From positions 1,131,921 to 1,195,920 of the forward strand of contig NC_008942.1 of the NCBI RefSeq assembly GCF_000015765.1: DNA of 64,000 bases, read 5' to 3'. Both the position numbers and the translations under genes were made by a program. Under the pieces are notes generated by a model. The model did no database searches. It was not told where the DNA came from and was given only the letters and a program-made list of their open reading frames with translations. How positions within the stretch are numbered: the first letter of the stretch is position 1; every line of letters begins with the position of its first letter. Positions 10,616-20,245 of the stretch are shown here, piece by piece. The DNA is from Methanocorpusculum labreanum Z. GTDB taxonomy: Archaea > Halobacteriota > Methanomicrobia > Methanomicrobiales > Methanocorpusculaceae.

Positions 10616-11720
10616 TGATCACTCCGACTGCATAGTTGATTTCGTCGGCCGAGATTGTCAGAGGCGGGACGATCCTGATGTTGCCGTCACCGGCAACATT
10701 GATGAGAACGCCCTTTTCCATACAGAGTTCGGCAAGTTTGGGAGCGGCTTCTCCGAGCGTGAACCCAACCATCAGACCCCGTACCCGCGGGTTGAATGCG
10801 GCCAGACCTTTTCTGAAAAGTTCGCCTTTTGCTGCAATTCCCGGGAGGAGCTGTTCGATGATGCCAAACGTGACATTTCCCGCGGCGCAGGCGATCGGAC
10901 CGCCGGCAAAGGTGCTGCCGTGTTCGCCTTTCGTGAACTCGAGTCCTTCCCGGGCGATGATCGCACCCATCGGGACACCGGAAGCGATTCCTTTTGCAAT
11001 GCTGATGATATCGGGCTGCACCTTCGAGTGCTGGAATGCGAACCATTTGCCGGTCCGTCCCATACCGGACTGGACTTCATCGCAGATCATAAGAGCTCTG
11101 GCGTCGTCGCAGATATCCCTGATTCCAGGCAGGAAGTCCTCGGGCGGGATGATGATGCCGGTCTCTCCCTGAATGGGTTCGAAGACAACAGCGGCGGTAT
11201 CTTTATTGACGGCAGCTTTGAGTCCCTCAAGGTCGCCGTAGTCGGGGAAATCACAGTGAATGCCGAGCGGCTCGAAGGGTTCCCTGATCTGGGGTTTGTG
11301 GGTGACGGCTAGAGACCCGATGGTCCTGCCGTGGAAATCATGATTGAATGAAACAAAGTTCTTGCGTCCTGAGCGGACTTTGGCGAGTTTGAGAGCCGCA
11401 TCTATTGCTTCGGCCCCGCTATTTCCGAAGAAGACCTTTCCCATGCCGCTTGCTTTGCTCAGTTTTTCTGCGAGTTCGGCCTGACCCGGTATGTAGTAAA
11501 GATTGGAACAGTGAATAAGTTCGTGTGCCTGGCGGCATATTGCGTCCACTACCTGCGGGTGGCAGTGTCCCGTACTGCAGACCGCGATACCTGCGACTAA
11601 GTCGAGGTATTTCTTCCCATTATCGTCCCAAACATTACATCCCTCGCCTTTGACGATCTCCATCGACCGTCCAAAGCAGGGCATGTAGTATTTTGCATCA
11701 AGTTCTTTGTAGGTGGACAT
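10593..11720 (-). CDS. argD: Acetylornithine aminotransferase
   Basis: This 375-residue class III PLP enzyme makes N-acetylornithine in arginine synthesis. The motif ALMICDEVQSGMGRTGKWFA and the PLP lysine in SIAKGIASGVPMGA are typical of ArgD, as is the FFGNSGAEAIDAALKLA region. Length is slightly short for the family (about 380-400), but no motif is missing. A GGGAGA ribosome-binding site lies about 9 bp before the ATG. It is the first gene of a tightly packed operon argD-hisC-kinase-CDP-alcohol transferase, mixing amino acid, ribosome and lipid functions. Confidence 0.95.
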   Translation of the reverse strand: MSTYKELDAKYYMPCFGRSMEIVKGEGCNVWDDNGKKYLDLVAGIAVCSTGHCHPQVVDAICRQAHELIHCSNLYYIPGQAELAEKLSKASGMGKVFFGNSGAEAIDAALKLAKVRSGRKNFVSFNHDFHGRTIGSLAVTHKPQIREPFEPLGIHCDFPDYGDLEGLKAAVNKDTAAVVFEPIQGETGIIIPPEDFLPGIRDICDDARALMICDEVQSGMGRTGKWFAFQHSKVQPDIISIAKGIASGVPMGAIIAREGLEFTKGEHGSTFAGGPIACAAGNVTFGIIEQLLPGIAAKGELFRKGLAAFNPRVRGLMVGFTLGEAAPKLAELCMEKGVLINVAGDGNIRIVPPLTISADEINYAVGVINEAAGQI

Positions 11721-11919
11721 GATTTTTTCTCCCTGGATATTTAGATAAGTATTTGTCGTTCTGTGTATTGAAACTGCATGTCGGCCTGGAAAAAATACGG
11801 CAAATTCGAGGGTTTTTCTATGGATTAGCGCTTCGGGGGTAATCCAGGTATACTTCGAAGTTCGTTTTTGCTCTCGCTTGGCTCATTGTGTCCATAACAA
11901 GAGGGTAGACCAACGTACG

Positions 11920-12609
11920 TCATACTATTGTGTTTATGCTGTATTCTTCGATAGTTACATTGGTAACATACTCTTTTTTCAATGACTGTAATCGTTGATA
12001 ATGTTCTGTTTTACTATGTAATGTCTGAGCTTTATTGCTTACCCAAATTTCCATTAAAAACAAGATGTCTTCTGAATCTACGGGTTTATAGCATTCATAT
12101 TTGTAATTGCCCGGCTCTGCCCTTGAAGCTGTAATAATATCATTTTCAACAACTTTTTCAAGAAACTCATCCCTTTTGCCTGGAATAACTGCATATTTGA
12201 CATTTACAAGAATTCGGTCATTAATTTTACTTAAAGCCTGCTCAAAACTTTTTGCTTTAACAACTGCAAAATACTTTCCGAACTCTTTTGTCCACATATC
12301 CATTTCGTCTTGAATATCCTCCGTCTCTGGCATGATGAATGCAACGTATTCACAATCAGTTTTTGATATATTGGGAAGCAACTCAGAAACCCCCCATTCT
12401 ACATCTTCTTTGTCATCCTCAAATCCATTCCTTGCATCAACAACAAAATTACTATGCGGAAATTGCTTCAATAAATCTAATGCAAATAAGGTAGGCTTTC
12501 TGTAATCATTCAAACGTGCAGATTTTTTCCATGTTAGAAACACCACCTTTTCATTTTTCATATATCTTACATTACAAAATTCCGAATCAAACTCCAATTT
12601 GCTGCTCAT
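11920..12609 (-). CDS. Two-part protein: STAS-like N-terminus, ABM (YgiN-like) C-terminus
   Basis: This 229-residue soluble protein is of uncertain function. The N-terminal half (MSSKLEFDSEFCNVRYMKNE...FALDLLKQFPHSNFVVDARNGFED) resembles SpoIIAA/STAS-like domains. The C-terminal half (about 140-229; VKYAVIPGKRDEFLEKV, then ITASRAEPGNYKYECYKP, and EIWVSNKAQTLHSKTEHYQRL) fits an antibiotic-biosynthesis-monooxygenase fold with a partner-histidine segment. The start at 12609 is chosen for a strong GGAGGAG 6-7 bp upstream rather than an in-frame ATG 33 bp earlier. It is notably AT-rich compared with neighbours and lies beside two flavoprotein genes, suggesting a shared redox role and recent arrival. 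Confidence 0.6.
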   Translation of the reverse strand: MSSKLEFDSEFCNVRYMKNEKVVFLTWKKSARLNDYRKPTLFALDLLKQFPHSNFVVDARNGFEDDKEDVEWGVSELLPNISKTDCEYVAFIMPETEDIQDEMDMWTKEFGKYFAVVKAKSFEQALSKINDRILVNVKYAVIPGKRDEFLEKVVENDIITASRAEPGNYKYECYKPVDSEDILFLMEIWVSNKAQTLHSKTEHYQRLQSLKKEYVTNVTIEEYSINTIV

Positions 12610-12706
12610 ACATACTCCTCCATCATTAGTAATTACATACACGTTCGCATGTTTTATTTATCATTTTGATCATAACGGGAATTAAATCGCACGAAAAATT
12701 TATTTT

Positions 12707-13246
12707 TCATCGAATGTGTTCGCCTAACTTCAAAGCTTCTGCCAGCGCCTGATTTCCCTTGATGTCGCCTTTATTTTTTAAGCCTTTTGCAACAACCCTT
12801 CCCGCATCCTGGAGATTGAAATAATCTAAAATTAATTGATACTGCAATTCTATCGAATCAAATACTGCCGGAAGTGTTTCCCCTGCAACTAATAATAATC
12901 CTAATTTTTTAACGTTAAACGTTTTTCTTAAAGGCGAATGTAAGCGGTCAACGATTGCCTTTAATTGTGCGCTGATTCCGTAAAAATAGACCGGAGATGC
13001 AATAATGATGATGTCTGCTTCTCTCAATATTTCATAAATTTTCGGCATATCATCATCCTGAAAACATGTATTCCCCTCTCTCGAAAAACAAGCATTACAA
13101 CCAATGCATGGATGTACCGTATAATCGGCAACGGAAATAATTTCCACGTTATTATTTTTCTTTGCCCCATCAACAAAGGCCTTCGCTAATATTTCTGTAT
13201 TCCCGTTTTTTCTAACGCTTCCAACAATTACTGCAATATTGCTCAT
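12707..13246 (-). CDS. NAD(P)H-dependent FMN reductase, flavodoxin fold with cysteine motif
   Basis: This 179-residue protein opens with VGSVRKNGNTEILAKAFVDGA, the FMN-phosphate loop of the NADPH-dependent FMN reductase family. HPCIGCNACFSREGNTCFQDDDM is a compact cysteine motif as in iron-sulfur flavoproteins and their non-cluster relatives. IIIASPVYFYGISAQLKAIVDRLH is the classic flavodoxin-fold middle segment. It probably moves electrons from NAD(P)H via FMN; the acceptor is unknown. AT-rich. It follows a close paralogue by 23 bp, so the two are likely co-transcribed. Confidence 0.85.
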   Translation of the reverse strand: MSNIAVIVGSVRKNGNTEILAKAFVDGAKKNNNVEIISVADYTVHPCIGCNACFSREGNTCFQDDDMPKIYEILREADIIIIASPVYFYGISAQLKAIVDRLHSPLRKTFNVKKLGLLLVAGETLPAVFDSIELQYQLILDYFNLQDAGRVVAKGLKNKGDIKGNQALAEALKLGEHIR

Positions 13247-13269
13247 GTTTTCCTCTTTAATATGTTGTT

Positions 13270-13908
13270 TTAGTTTATCTGCTCATTTTTTATATTCACA
13301 ATATTCTGTATTTTTTCTTTGAGCCGAATCGTTTTGACTAATTTTTTCCCGGCTTCTTCCAGCTCGCTTAATTGATCCGTATCCAGCAGCAGATCGGTTT
13401 TGTTATACACATTATAGATTTTAAGCTCATCCACGACTCTGTATCCGAGAGCCTGCAGGGATTTGGTCATTGTGACGGTAGTATACCCCATATCCTCCGG
13501 ATCTTTCTGCTCGCAAACGGCAACGACCGTTGCATATTTAATTCCCGTTGCTTCGTGTATGCCCATCCATACCGACCGGTCGTCTTCATCAAAAACCTCA
13601 TAGCAGTAGAGCCGGTCGATCATATTTTTTATGATCCCGGTTACGTTGTAAAAATAGGTTGGAGACCCGATGATAATACCATCAGCCTCCTGTATTTTAG
13701 CATATATTTTCTGCATATCGTCGCGGATAACACACTCGAATGTCGTTTTACACGCTTCGCACCCGACACAATCCGCTATTTCGTAATCTTTCAGATAGAC
13801 GGCTTCAACGTCTGCACCCAGATTCATCGCCCCCTCAAGAACGGTTCTTACAGCCGTATCGGTATTCCCGCCTTTCCGATAGCTTCCGATGAATCCGATT
13901 ATTTTCAT
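13270..13908 (-). CDS. Flavodoxin-family NAD(P)H oxidoreductase
   Basis: This 212-residue relative of the next gene has the same layout: GFIGSYRKGGNTDTAVRTVLEGA at the N-terminus, then DCVGCEACKTTFECVIRDDMQKIYAKI, then IIIGSPTYFYNVTGIIKNMIDRLY. A C-terminal Lys-rich helix extends past the fold. FMN binding and an NAD(P)H-linked reductase role are inferred from the family. It is the first gene of the AT-rich three-gene patch that reads leftward to 11920. Confidence 0.85.
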   Translation of the reverse strand: MKIIGFIGSYRKGGNTDTAVRTVLEGAMNLGADVEAVYLKDYEIADCVGCEACKTTFECVIRDDMQKIYAKIQEADGIIIGSPTYFYNVTGIIKNMIDRLYCYEVFDEDDRSVWMGIHEATGIKYATVVAVCEQKDPEDMGYTTVTMTKSLQALGYRVVDELKIYNVYNKTDLLLDTDQLSELEEAGKKLVKTIRLKEKIQNIVNIKNEQIN

Positions 13909-13991
13909 ACGTTACACCATCTAATCATCTTCCCGGATTTTAATCCCGGGATGGATATCTGCAAAGATTAGTCTCTGCAGCATCAGGTAAT

Positions 13992-15518
13992 TTATTCGTA
14001 CTCGATCGTTGCCGGAGGCTTGCTTGTAATGTCGTATAAGACCCGGTTCACGTGCCTGACTTCGTTGATGATCCGGCTTGAAACCTTTTCAAGCACCGCA
14101 AACGGGATCTGGGCCCAGTCGGCAGTCATGAAATCGGTCGTTGTTACGGCCCGCAAAACGACGGCGTAGTCATATGTCCTCTCATCGCCCATCACACCGA
14201 CGCTGCGCATATTCGTTAAGGCCGCAAAATACTGATTGATGTCCCGATCGATTCCGGCTTTGGCGATCTCCTCGCGGTAGATCGCATCGGCGTCGCGGAC
14301 GATCTCGAGTTTTTCTTTTGTGATGTCGCCGATCACCCGGATAGCAAGACCCGGGCCCGGGAACGGCTGACGCCAGACAAGCTTCTCAGGGATGCCGAGT
14401 TCGAGACCGGCCCGGCGGACCTCATCCTTGAAAAGGATACGAAGCGGCTCGATGATCTCCTTGAAATCCACATTGTCCGGCAGACCGCCGACATTGTGGT
14501 GGCTTTTGATCACGGCAGCCGCGCCCGGTCCTGACTCTATCACATCGGGATAGATCGTTCCCTGCACAAGGAAATCGACCGTGCCGATCTTTTTTGCCTC
14601 TGCTTCGAAGACGCGGATGAACTCCTCGCCGATGATCTTGCGTTTCTTTTCAGGGTCGGAAACGCCGGCGAGTTTTCCGAGGAACTGGTCCTCGACATTG
14701 ACGCGGATCAGATTGATATCGAACTGATTTCTGAAGATCTCTTCGACCTCGTTACCCTCGTTCTTTCTGAGAAGACCGTGATCGACAAAGATGCAGGTCA
14801 GTTGTTTGCCGACCGCTTTGTTGATCAAAACAGCGGCAACGGATGAGTCGACGCCGCCGGAGAGGGCACAGAGGACTTTTTTGTCGCCGATCTTCTCGCG
14901 AAGCTGCAGGACCTGATCCTCGACAAAAGAGGACATATGCCAGGTTCCTTTGCACCCGCAGACATCGTAAAGGAAGTTTTTGATCATCGTCATGCCCTCA
15001 GGGGTGTGCATGACCTCGGGGTGGAACTGGACCGCGTAGATCTTCTTTGCGGGGTTTGCCATGGCGGCGACCGGGCACACACTCGTGTGGGCGACCTTGA
15101 CGAATCCGGCAGGGACCTCGCTGATGTAATCCGTGTGGCTCATCCAGCAGGTCGTCTCTCTTGGGACATTTTTGAAGATAGGGGACTCTTCCGTTGAAAT
15201 GGAAGTTTTGCCGTACTCGCGGGTCGTCGCAGAAGCGACGTTTCCTCCAAGGAGATATGCCGTGAGCTGTGCGCCGTAGCAGATCCCGAGAATCGGGATT
15301 CCTAGCTCGAAGATACCGGCATCAACGGTCGGAGCGTTCTTCGCATACACGCTCGCCGGTCCGCCGGTGAAAATAATTCCCGCATAGTTTCCTTCTTTTA
15401 TTTCCGAAAGGGGGATCGTGCAGGGCTTTACTTCGCAGAAAACATGTGCTTCTCTGACGCGGCGGGAGATCAGCTGGTTGTACTGGCCGCCGAAATCAAG
15501 GACTAATATCGATTCCAT
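13992..15518 (-). CDS. guaA: GMP synthase, glutamine-hydrolysing, single-chain form
   Basis: This 508-residue enzyme converts XMP to GMP using ATP and glutamine. The class I glutaminase domain has its nucleophile in GICYGAQL (about residue 80) and the His-Glu pair in FHPEV. The ATP-pyrophosphatase domain has the P-loop ALSGGVDSS (about residue 218), and a dimerisation domain ends in [11 protein letters not shown]. Glutaminase and synthetase are on one chain, as in bacteria; many archaea encode them separately. It starts one base after the pyrG stop, so the two CTP/GMP amidotransferase genes form one operon. Confidence 0.97.
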   Translation of the reverse strand: MESILVLDFGGQYNQLISRRVREAHVFCEVKPCTIPLSEIKEGNYAGIIFTGGPASVYAKNAPTVDAGIFELGIPILGICYGAQLTAYLLGGNVASATTREYGKTSISTEESPIFKNVPRETTCWMSHTDYISEVPAGFVKVAHTSVCPVAAMANPAKKIYAVQFHPEVMHTPEGMTMIKNFLYDVCGCKGTWHMSSFVEDQVLQLREKIGDKKVLCALSGGVDSSVAAVLINKAVGKQLTCIFVDHGLLRKNEGNEVEEIFRNQFDINLIRVNVEDQFLGKLAGVSDPEKKRKIIGEEFIRVFEAEAKKIGTVDFLVQGTIYPDVIESGPGAAAVIKSHHNVGGLPDNVDFKEIIEPLRILFKDEVRRAGLELGIPEKLVWRQPFPGPGLAIRVIGDITKEKLEIVRDADAIYREEIAKAGIDRDINQYFAALTNMRSVGVMGDERTYDYAVVLRAVTTTDFMTADWAQIPFAVLEKVSSRIINEVRHVNRVLYDITSKPPATIEYE

Positions 15519-15519
15519 G

Positions 15520-17103
15520 TTACTCCTTTCTCTTCATCTCACGGCAGGCTTTTACAAAACCGATGAACGGGGCCGACGGACGGGCCGGACGTGATCTGAA
15601 CTCCGGGTGGAACTGGGTCGCAACAAAATATGGGTGGTCGGCCAGTTCGAGCGCCTCCATACGTCTGCCGTTTTTGCCGACGAACTTCATGCCCTTTGCT
15701 TCGATCTCGTCGATGTAGGTTGGGTTGACCTCGTATCTGTGCCGGTGGCGTTCCACGATCTCTGTCGCACCGTAAAGCTCTGCGAGGCGGGAAGCCGGAT
15801 CGAGAGTGACCGGGTAGTCGCCAAGACGCATCGTCCCGCCAAGATCTTCAACGCCTTCCTGTTCGGGAAGAAGCGCGATCGCGTGGGTTCCCGCCCCCAT
15901 CTCTTCGCTCGTCGCATCCCAGTAGCCGACGACATTTCTCATGAACTCGATAACGCAGAGCTGGAATCCAAGACAAAGACCGAGAAGAGGTTTTTTGTGT
16001 TCGCGGGCATACTGGATCGCCGAGATCATTCCTTCGATACCGCGGTTGCCGAATCCGCCCGGGATCAGGATCCCGTCAAGATCGGCGAGGTCTTCAGGAG
16101 TGTAGAGTTCAGCATCCAGCCAGTGGATGACGACTTCGGTGGAGAGGTGGCGGCCTGCGTGCTTGAGGGCCTCTTTTATGGAAATATACACATCCTCAAC
16201 ACCGTATTTGGTGATGATTCCAACAGTGATGCGGCTCGTGTAATCGCGTGCAACCAGAGAATACCAGCCGTTGTCCGTTTTTCCGGACTCGAGATGGAGC
16301 TGCTTTAACAGGACATCGGCCATTCCCTCTTTCTCGAGTTCCATTGGAACGAGATAGGTATCCGGTGCCGTCTGAGCGCTGATGACCGCGTGGACGTCAA
16401 CATCGCAGAAGGAGGAGATCTTTCGTTTGGTGGAAAGGGAGACCGGTAAATTGCTTCTCCCGACAATGATGTCGGCTTCGAGACCGAGTTCGCGAAGGGC
16501 TTTTATTGAGTGCTGGGTCGGTTTCGTTTTCAGATCGCCCATCGTATCGGCAGGCAGAAGGGTGACGTGGACGAGGGCAAAGTCTCCGTTTCCATACTCC
16601 CAGTGCATCTGACGGACAGCTTCCAAAAACGGCATACTTTCGATATCGCCCACGGTCCCGCCGACCTCGACGATACATATTTCGGCATGATTGCCGTCTT
16701 TGTCGACCCATGACTCGGCGGCGTGTTTGATCCGGTCTTTGATTTCGTCGGTGATATGGGGGATGATCTGAACGGTGGCACCCAGATAATCGCCGTGGCG
16801 CTCCTTCGAGATGACCGATGAGTAGATCTTTCCCGTGGTCAGATTGTGATCGCTGGTGAGTTCGATGTCAAGAAACCGCTCATAGTTTCCAAGGTCAAGA
16901 TCGGCTTCACCGCCGTCTTTCAACACAAAGACCTCACCGTGCTGGGCCGGGTTCATCAGCCCCGCATCGATATTCAGATACGGATCGATCTTTACGCTCG
17001 TGACATGATATCCTCTGTTGATGAGAATGCGGCCTATGGAAGCGGCAGTGATGCCTTTTCCTAGTCCGCTCATTACTCCTCCGGTTACTACTACATATTT
17101 CAT
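15520..17103 (-). CDS. pyrG: CTP synthase
   Basis: This 527-residue enzyme aminates UTP to CTP with ATP and glutamine. The synthetase domain begins [24 protein letters not shown], and the glutaminase domain carries [10 protein letters not shown] with the nucleophilic Cys and the FHPEF His/Glu pair. Length is normal. The start at 17103 is preferred because GGAAGGG lies about 7 bp upstream and MKYVVVTGG is the family N-terminus; an earlier in-frame ATG would add nine residues. It is first in the pyrG-guaA operon. Confidence 0.97.
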
Positions 17104-17235
17104 TTTTTGCCCTTCCTTTTCCGAAATCAAATAATGTCTATCTATTGACTTTAAAGGCTATTAAGAATGCGGAATCGAGAGGAGAAAGAGACGGTGCAGG
17201 AGATTGTGGAGAAGAGAGATACTCGCGAAAAAAGA

Positions 17236-18138
17236 TTATTGAAGAAGTTTGAGCGCCTCTTCGGCGCTCTTTCCTTCAACGGTGACCGCATAGATCGCAT
17301 TGCAGAACTTTACCGCCTCGTCCAGTGACTTCTGATGGATGTTTCTGCCCGTAGCGTTGCCCGATGCCCCGCCGACATTTATCTGTTCGTAGAGTTCGCG
17401 AATGAACTTTTCCTCAGTTGTGGCCGAGCCGCCGGCACAAACCAGTTTGGTGCGTCCTGCCGCAAGGACCGCCTCGCGGAGGAGTTCGGGAGAGGATTTA
17501 CCGTCTTTTTTGGGTGCATTGACCTTGACGAAATCGCTGCCGAGGCATGCGGCCACACCAGCTGCCCCTGCGATAAGATGCGGATCCTTCTCGTCCCCGA
17601 CCGCCTTTCCTCTCGGATAGATCCAGAGAACGGTTACAAGACCGTAGAAGTGAGCCTCGTTGATGAGCTGGGCTGCCTCTGCGAGCATGTCGGCCTCCTT
17701 TTCGCTGCCGAGATATATCGTATACCCGATACCCGCGATCTTGATGCCATGCTCCTGAGCGATCTCGACAACCTGTTCGACGCTCCAGAGCTGCGGGGAG
17801 ACCGGATCCTTTTGAGACACGTTCACCAGATGCGACTTGGAGTTCATCTTCACCAGATAGGGGACTTCCGGATAATCCATCGCGTATCTGACAACAAGAC
17901 CGAGCTGAGCTGCCAGAACGCCGATGTTTGCCTTGGAGGCAATGCGGAAGAGGTGTTCGGGATCGGCGTCATCTTCGGGGATGCCGGCGCCGTAGAAATC
18001 ATCGTTCAGATGTTCTATTTTCTGATCTCCGGCAAAGAGCATCAGGCGACCCGATCCGGCAGTAATTAGATCGTAATTGGCAATATATGCTTCCCGCATG
18101 GCTTTGGGAACGTCGAGGGGGACCTTTATATCGGACAT
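17236..18138 (-). CDS. Class I aldolase of the DeoC/FbaB (DhnA) family
   Basis: This 300-residue TIM-barrel protein resembles archaeal class I fructose-bisphosphate aldolases. An FAGDQKIEHLNDDF segment holds the N-terminal active-site Asp/Lys region. SDFVKVNAPKK supplies a plausible Schiff-base lysine, and phosphate-binding glycines occur in VCAGGSATTEE and NVGGASGNATGRNIHQ. The role is probably gluconeogenic aldol condensation. The related 2-amino-3,7-dideoxyheptulosonate synthase of the archaeal shikimate route is an alternative that sequence alone does not exclude. It is transcribed separately from pyrG. Confidence 0.8.
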   Translation of the reverse strand: MSDIKVPLDVPKAMREAYIANYDLITAGSGRLMLFAGDQKIEHLNDDFYGAGIPEDDADPEHLFRIASKANIGVLAAQLGLVVRYAMDYPEVPYLVKMNSKSHLVNVSQKDPVSPQLWSVEQVVEIAQEHGIKIAGIGYTIYLGSEKEADMLAEAAQLINEAHFYGLVTVLWIYPRGKAVGDEKDPHLIAGAAGVAACLGSDFVKVNAPKKDGKSSPELLREAVLAAGRTKLVCAGGSATTEEKFIRELYEQINVGGASGNATGRNIHQKSLDEAVKFCNAIYAVTVEGKSAEEALKLLQ

Positions 18139-18150
18139 GATTGTATTACT

Positions 18151-18168
18151 CTCTGTAGTTCGACAGAG
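18151..18168 (-). promoter_or_regulatory. Inverted repeat in the aldolase leader
   Basis: CTCTGT and ACAGAG (18151-18156, 18163-18168) form a 6-bp inverted repeat with a 6-base spacer, 13-30 bp before the aldolase ATG. It could be an operator or the tail hairpin of the upstream protease transcript. Evidence is limited to symmetry and position. Confidence 0.25.
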
Positions 18169-18191
18169 ATTAACTTTATCTTTACCTGAAT

Positions 18192-18635
18192 TTACAAAAC
18201 AGGGATATTCCGAAGATTGTTTTCGTCAATCAACATCTTTGTTTCGATTAATGACGAAGCTACAGGGTCGCTCAGCCGGTCGCCCCAAGAAAGACTGGCC
18301 GGCTGGATTCCGATGATAGAGATTTCGCGCGATGACTCGGCCAGGAAATCGACCAGATGATACAAAGGAAGCATATGGGTTCCAATTGCGGTGTCGCGGA
18401 TCTTTTCCGGCGGAATGATCCTGACTGAACCCGCAGGAAGGCCCATATCTGCAGCGTCGGCGATGAGAAGAAGATCAGGGTTCAACTTTCGCACAAGACC
18501 GGTGAAATTCTCAGGGGCGGTCCCGCAGTTGAACGACGTGACATCATGTGAATCCAAAAACATTTCCGCAAGACGGGGGCCGGCGCCGTCGTCGGAGTGA
18601 AGAGAATTGCCGACGCCGAGAAGAACTACTTTCAT
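18192..18635 (-). CDS. hycI: Hydrogenase maturation protease (HycI type)
   Basis: This 147-residue protease removes the C-terminal tail of a [NiFe]-hydrogenase large subunit after nickel insertion. MKVVLLGVGNSLHSDDGAGPRLAE gives the G-N-x-L-x-x-DD metal-binding motif with the first acidic ligand. LLLIADAADMG supplies the second acidic ligand, and THMLPLYHLVDFL the histidine region. Length fits HycI/HyaD. No hydrogenase gene lies in the window, so the target is elsewhere in the genome, probably a coenzyme F420-reducing or Ech/Mbh-type hydrogenase. Confidence 0.92.
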   Translation of the reverse strand: MKVVLLGVGNSLHSDDGAGPRLAEMFLDSHDVTSFNCGTAPENFTGLVRKLNPDLLLIADAADMGLPAGSVRIIPPEKIRDTAIGTHMLPLYHLVDFLAESSREISIIGIQPASLSWGDRLSDPVASSLIETKMLIDENNLRNIPVL

Positions 18636-18680
18636 ACCAACCTTCGTAACAACATACCAGTTTTAGATGCCAAAAACAGA

Positions 18681-18752
18681 TGCATCGACCGGGACTCGAA
18701 CCCGAGTTTAGGCGTTGGCAACGCCTAGTGATAACCACTACACTATCGATGC
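18681..18752 (-). tRNA. tRNA-Gly (GCC anticodon)
   Basis: A 72-nt cloverleaf on the minus strand. The acceptor arms GCATCGA/TCGATGC pair fully, the anticodon stem is AGGCG/CGCCT and the loop TTGCCAA holds GCC. A GTTCGAGTC-type T-loop is present. The discriminator is A, CCA is not encoded and there is no intron. A TATA-like TTTATAC lies just upstream at about 18771-18779 (minus-strand sense). Confidence 0.95.
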
Positions 18753-18818
18753 TTGCACTAATTACAAGGACGTATAAACATTAAAAGGATTACGATTCGT
18801 TGTCACGGAGAGGGAGGA

Positions 18819-19565
18819 TTAATCCTCGTCTCCAGGCCAGTATTCACGGTCTTCGGCATCGTAGGCCTGACCGGGGTGTTTGAGATGCCACTCGGTTCTG
18901 CGCATGATACCATGTAACGTGCTTGCTTCGCGGACCGTAAGTCTCGTTCTTCCAAGCACTCTTCTTGCCAGAAGGACCGTCGTCTCGCGTTTTTCGATCG
19001 GATGCTGGATGCCTTCGAGGAACCGTTCGATGTGGGCATACAAAGCATTCATCTCAGTCTTGTTTGCGAGAAGATACTCGCCGCGCTGAAGATGAGCGAG
19101 TTCATAGCAGACGATACCGATCGCATGAGAGATGTTCATGATAGGATATTCATCGCTGGTCGGAATCGTGCAGACGATATCACACTTGGCGATTTCTTCA
19201 TTGTTCAGTCCCCAGTTTTCCCTACCGAACAGGATCGAGATCCTGCCGTCGATCCCCTCGATCATCTCGCGAAGCTCGGCGACCGAATAATACGGCATCC
19301 TCATCGGATTTGAGACGGATTTGGAAAGGCCGCCGGTCGTCGCGATACAGAGATCGCTTCGTGCAAAGACCTCTTCAAGGGAAATTCGTTCGGCATTCTC
19401 CAGAACATCCTTCGCGTGGGATGAGCGGGCTGTACATTCCATCGTGAGTTTAGGCGGGTTGACGAGGACCATGTTGTGAAAACCGAAGTTCTTCATTACC
19501 CGGGCGGCAAAGCCGATGTTCCCTTCGTACAGAGGTTCCACTAGCACGATGTCGATCTGGGGCAT
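18819..19565 (-). CDS. trmJ: tRNA 2'-O-methyltransferase, TrmJ/SPOUT family
   Basis: This 248-residue SPOUT methyltransferase probably methylates ribose at position 32 of tRNA. IDIVLVEPLYEGNIGFAARVMKNFG is the N-terminal TrmH/TrmJ motif, and ISILFGRENWGLNNEEIAKCD and PIMNISHAIGIVCYELA form the knotted SAM-binding region. The C-terminal helices are of archaeal TrmJ type. Its ATG shares one base with the stop of the GGGP synthase gene (TAATG), making it the last gene of the gatCAB-topA operon. Confidence 0.92.
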   Translation of the reverse strand: MPQIDIVLVEPLYEGNIGFAARVMKNFGFHNMVLVNPPKLTMECTARSSHAKDVLENAERISLEEVFARSDLCIATTGGLSKSVSNPMRMPYYSVAELREMIEGIDGRISILFGRENWGLNNEEIAKCDIVCTIPTSDEYPIMNISHAIGIVCYELAHLQRGEYLLANKTEMNALYAHIERFLEGIQHPIEKRETTVLLARRVLGRTRLTVREASTLHGIMRRTEWHLKHPGQAYDAEDREYWPGDED

Positions 19566-20245
19566 TATTTGACCGCCTTCACCGTCTCTTTCAAAACAGC
19601 AGGGCCGGCCTCGTAGACCGCGTTTCCGACAACGATCGTGTCGGCATACTGACCCATTTCTGCAGCTTTTGCGCCGGAGTTGATCCCTCCGCCGTAAAAG
19701 ACGCGGGTCGTTGAAAGGGCTTCGGAAACGGCACGAGTGACCGCCGGATCGCCGTACATCCCGCTGTACTCGATGTACAACACAGGCATCGAGTAGTATT
19801 TCTCAGCAACGATACCATAGGCCGCCACCTCTGCCGGGGTGAGGTCGCATTTGGCACGGGTGAGTTTGCCCACGGACGAGTTCGGGTTCAAAACCACATA
19901 CGCTTCCTGGACGACTTTGTCCCACAGGATATCCGCATGCTGTGCCCACTCTTTGTGCAGTCCGGTGATGAATGCCGGATGACCCGCATTGAACACGCTT
20001 GGAACGAACACATAGTCGATCCCTTCGAATCTCGCACAGGAGGGATCCGCCGGTTCGACGGTGAGCGGGAGACCCGCATCCCGAACATTGTCATACAGCT
20101 CGGCGAGGTTTTCAGGAGTAACGTCGAGAGTCCCGGAAAGCATGAGAGCGTCCGTTTCGCTTGCCGCGATCTCTGCGATCTCTTCTTTGGTTATGACCTT
20201 GTCGGGGTCAAGCTTCGTGATGTGGCGCCAGGTTTGCCAGTTCAT
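19565..20245 (-). CDS. Geranylgeranylglyceryl phosphate synthase
   Basis: This 226-residue TIM-barrel prenyltransferase joins sn-glycerol-1-phosphate to geranylgeranyl diphosphate, the first ether bond of archaeal lipids. Recognisable parts are KLDPDK near the N-terminus, [51 protein letters not shown] and the phosphate-binding [14 protein letters not shown] followed by [12 protein letters not shown]. Length is normal. It overlaps the topA stop by 4 bp and trmJ by one base, so all three are translated in tandem. Confidence 0.93.
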
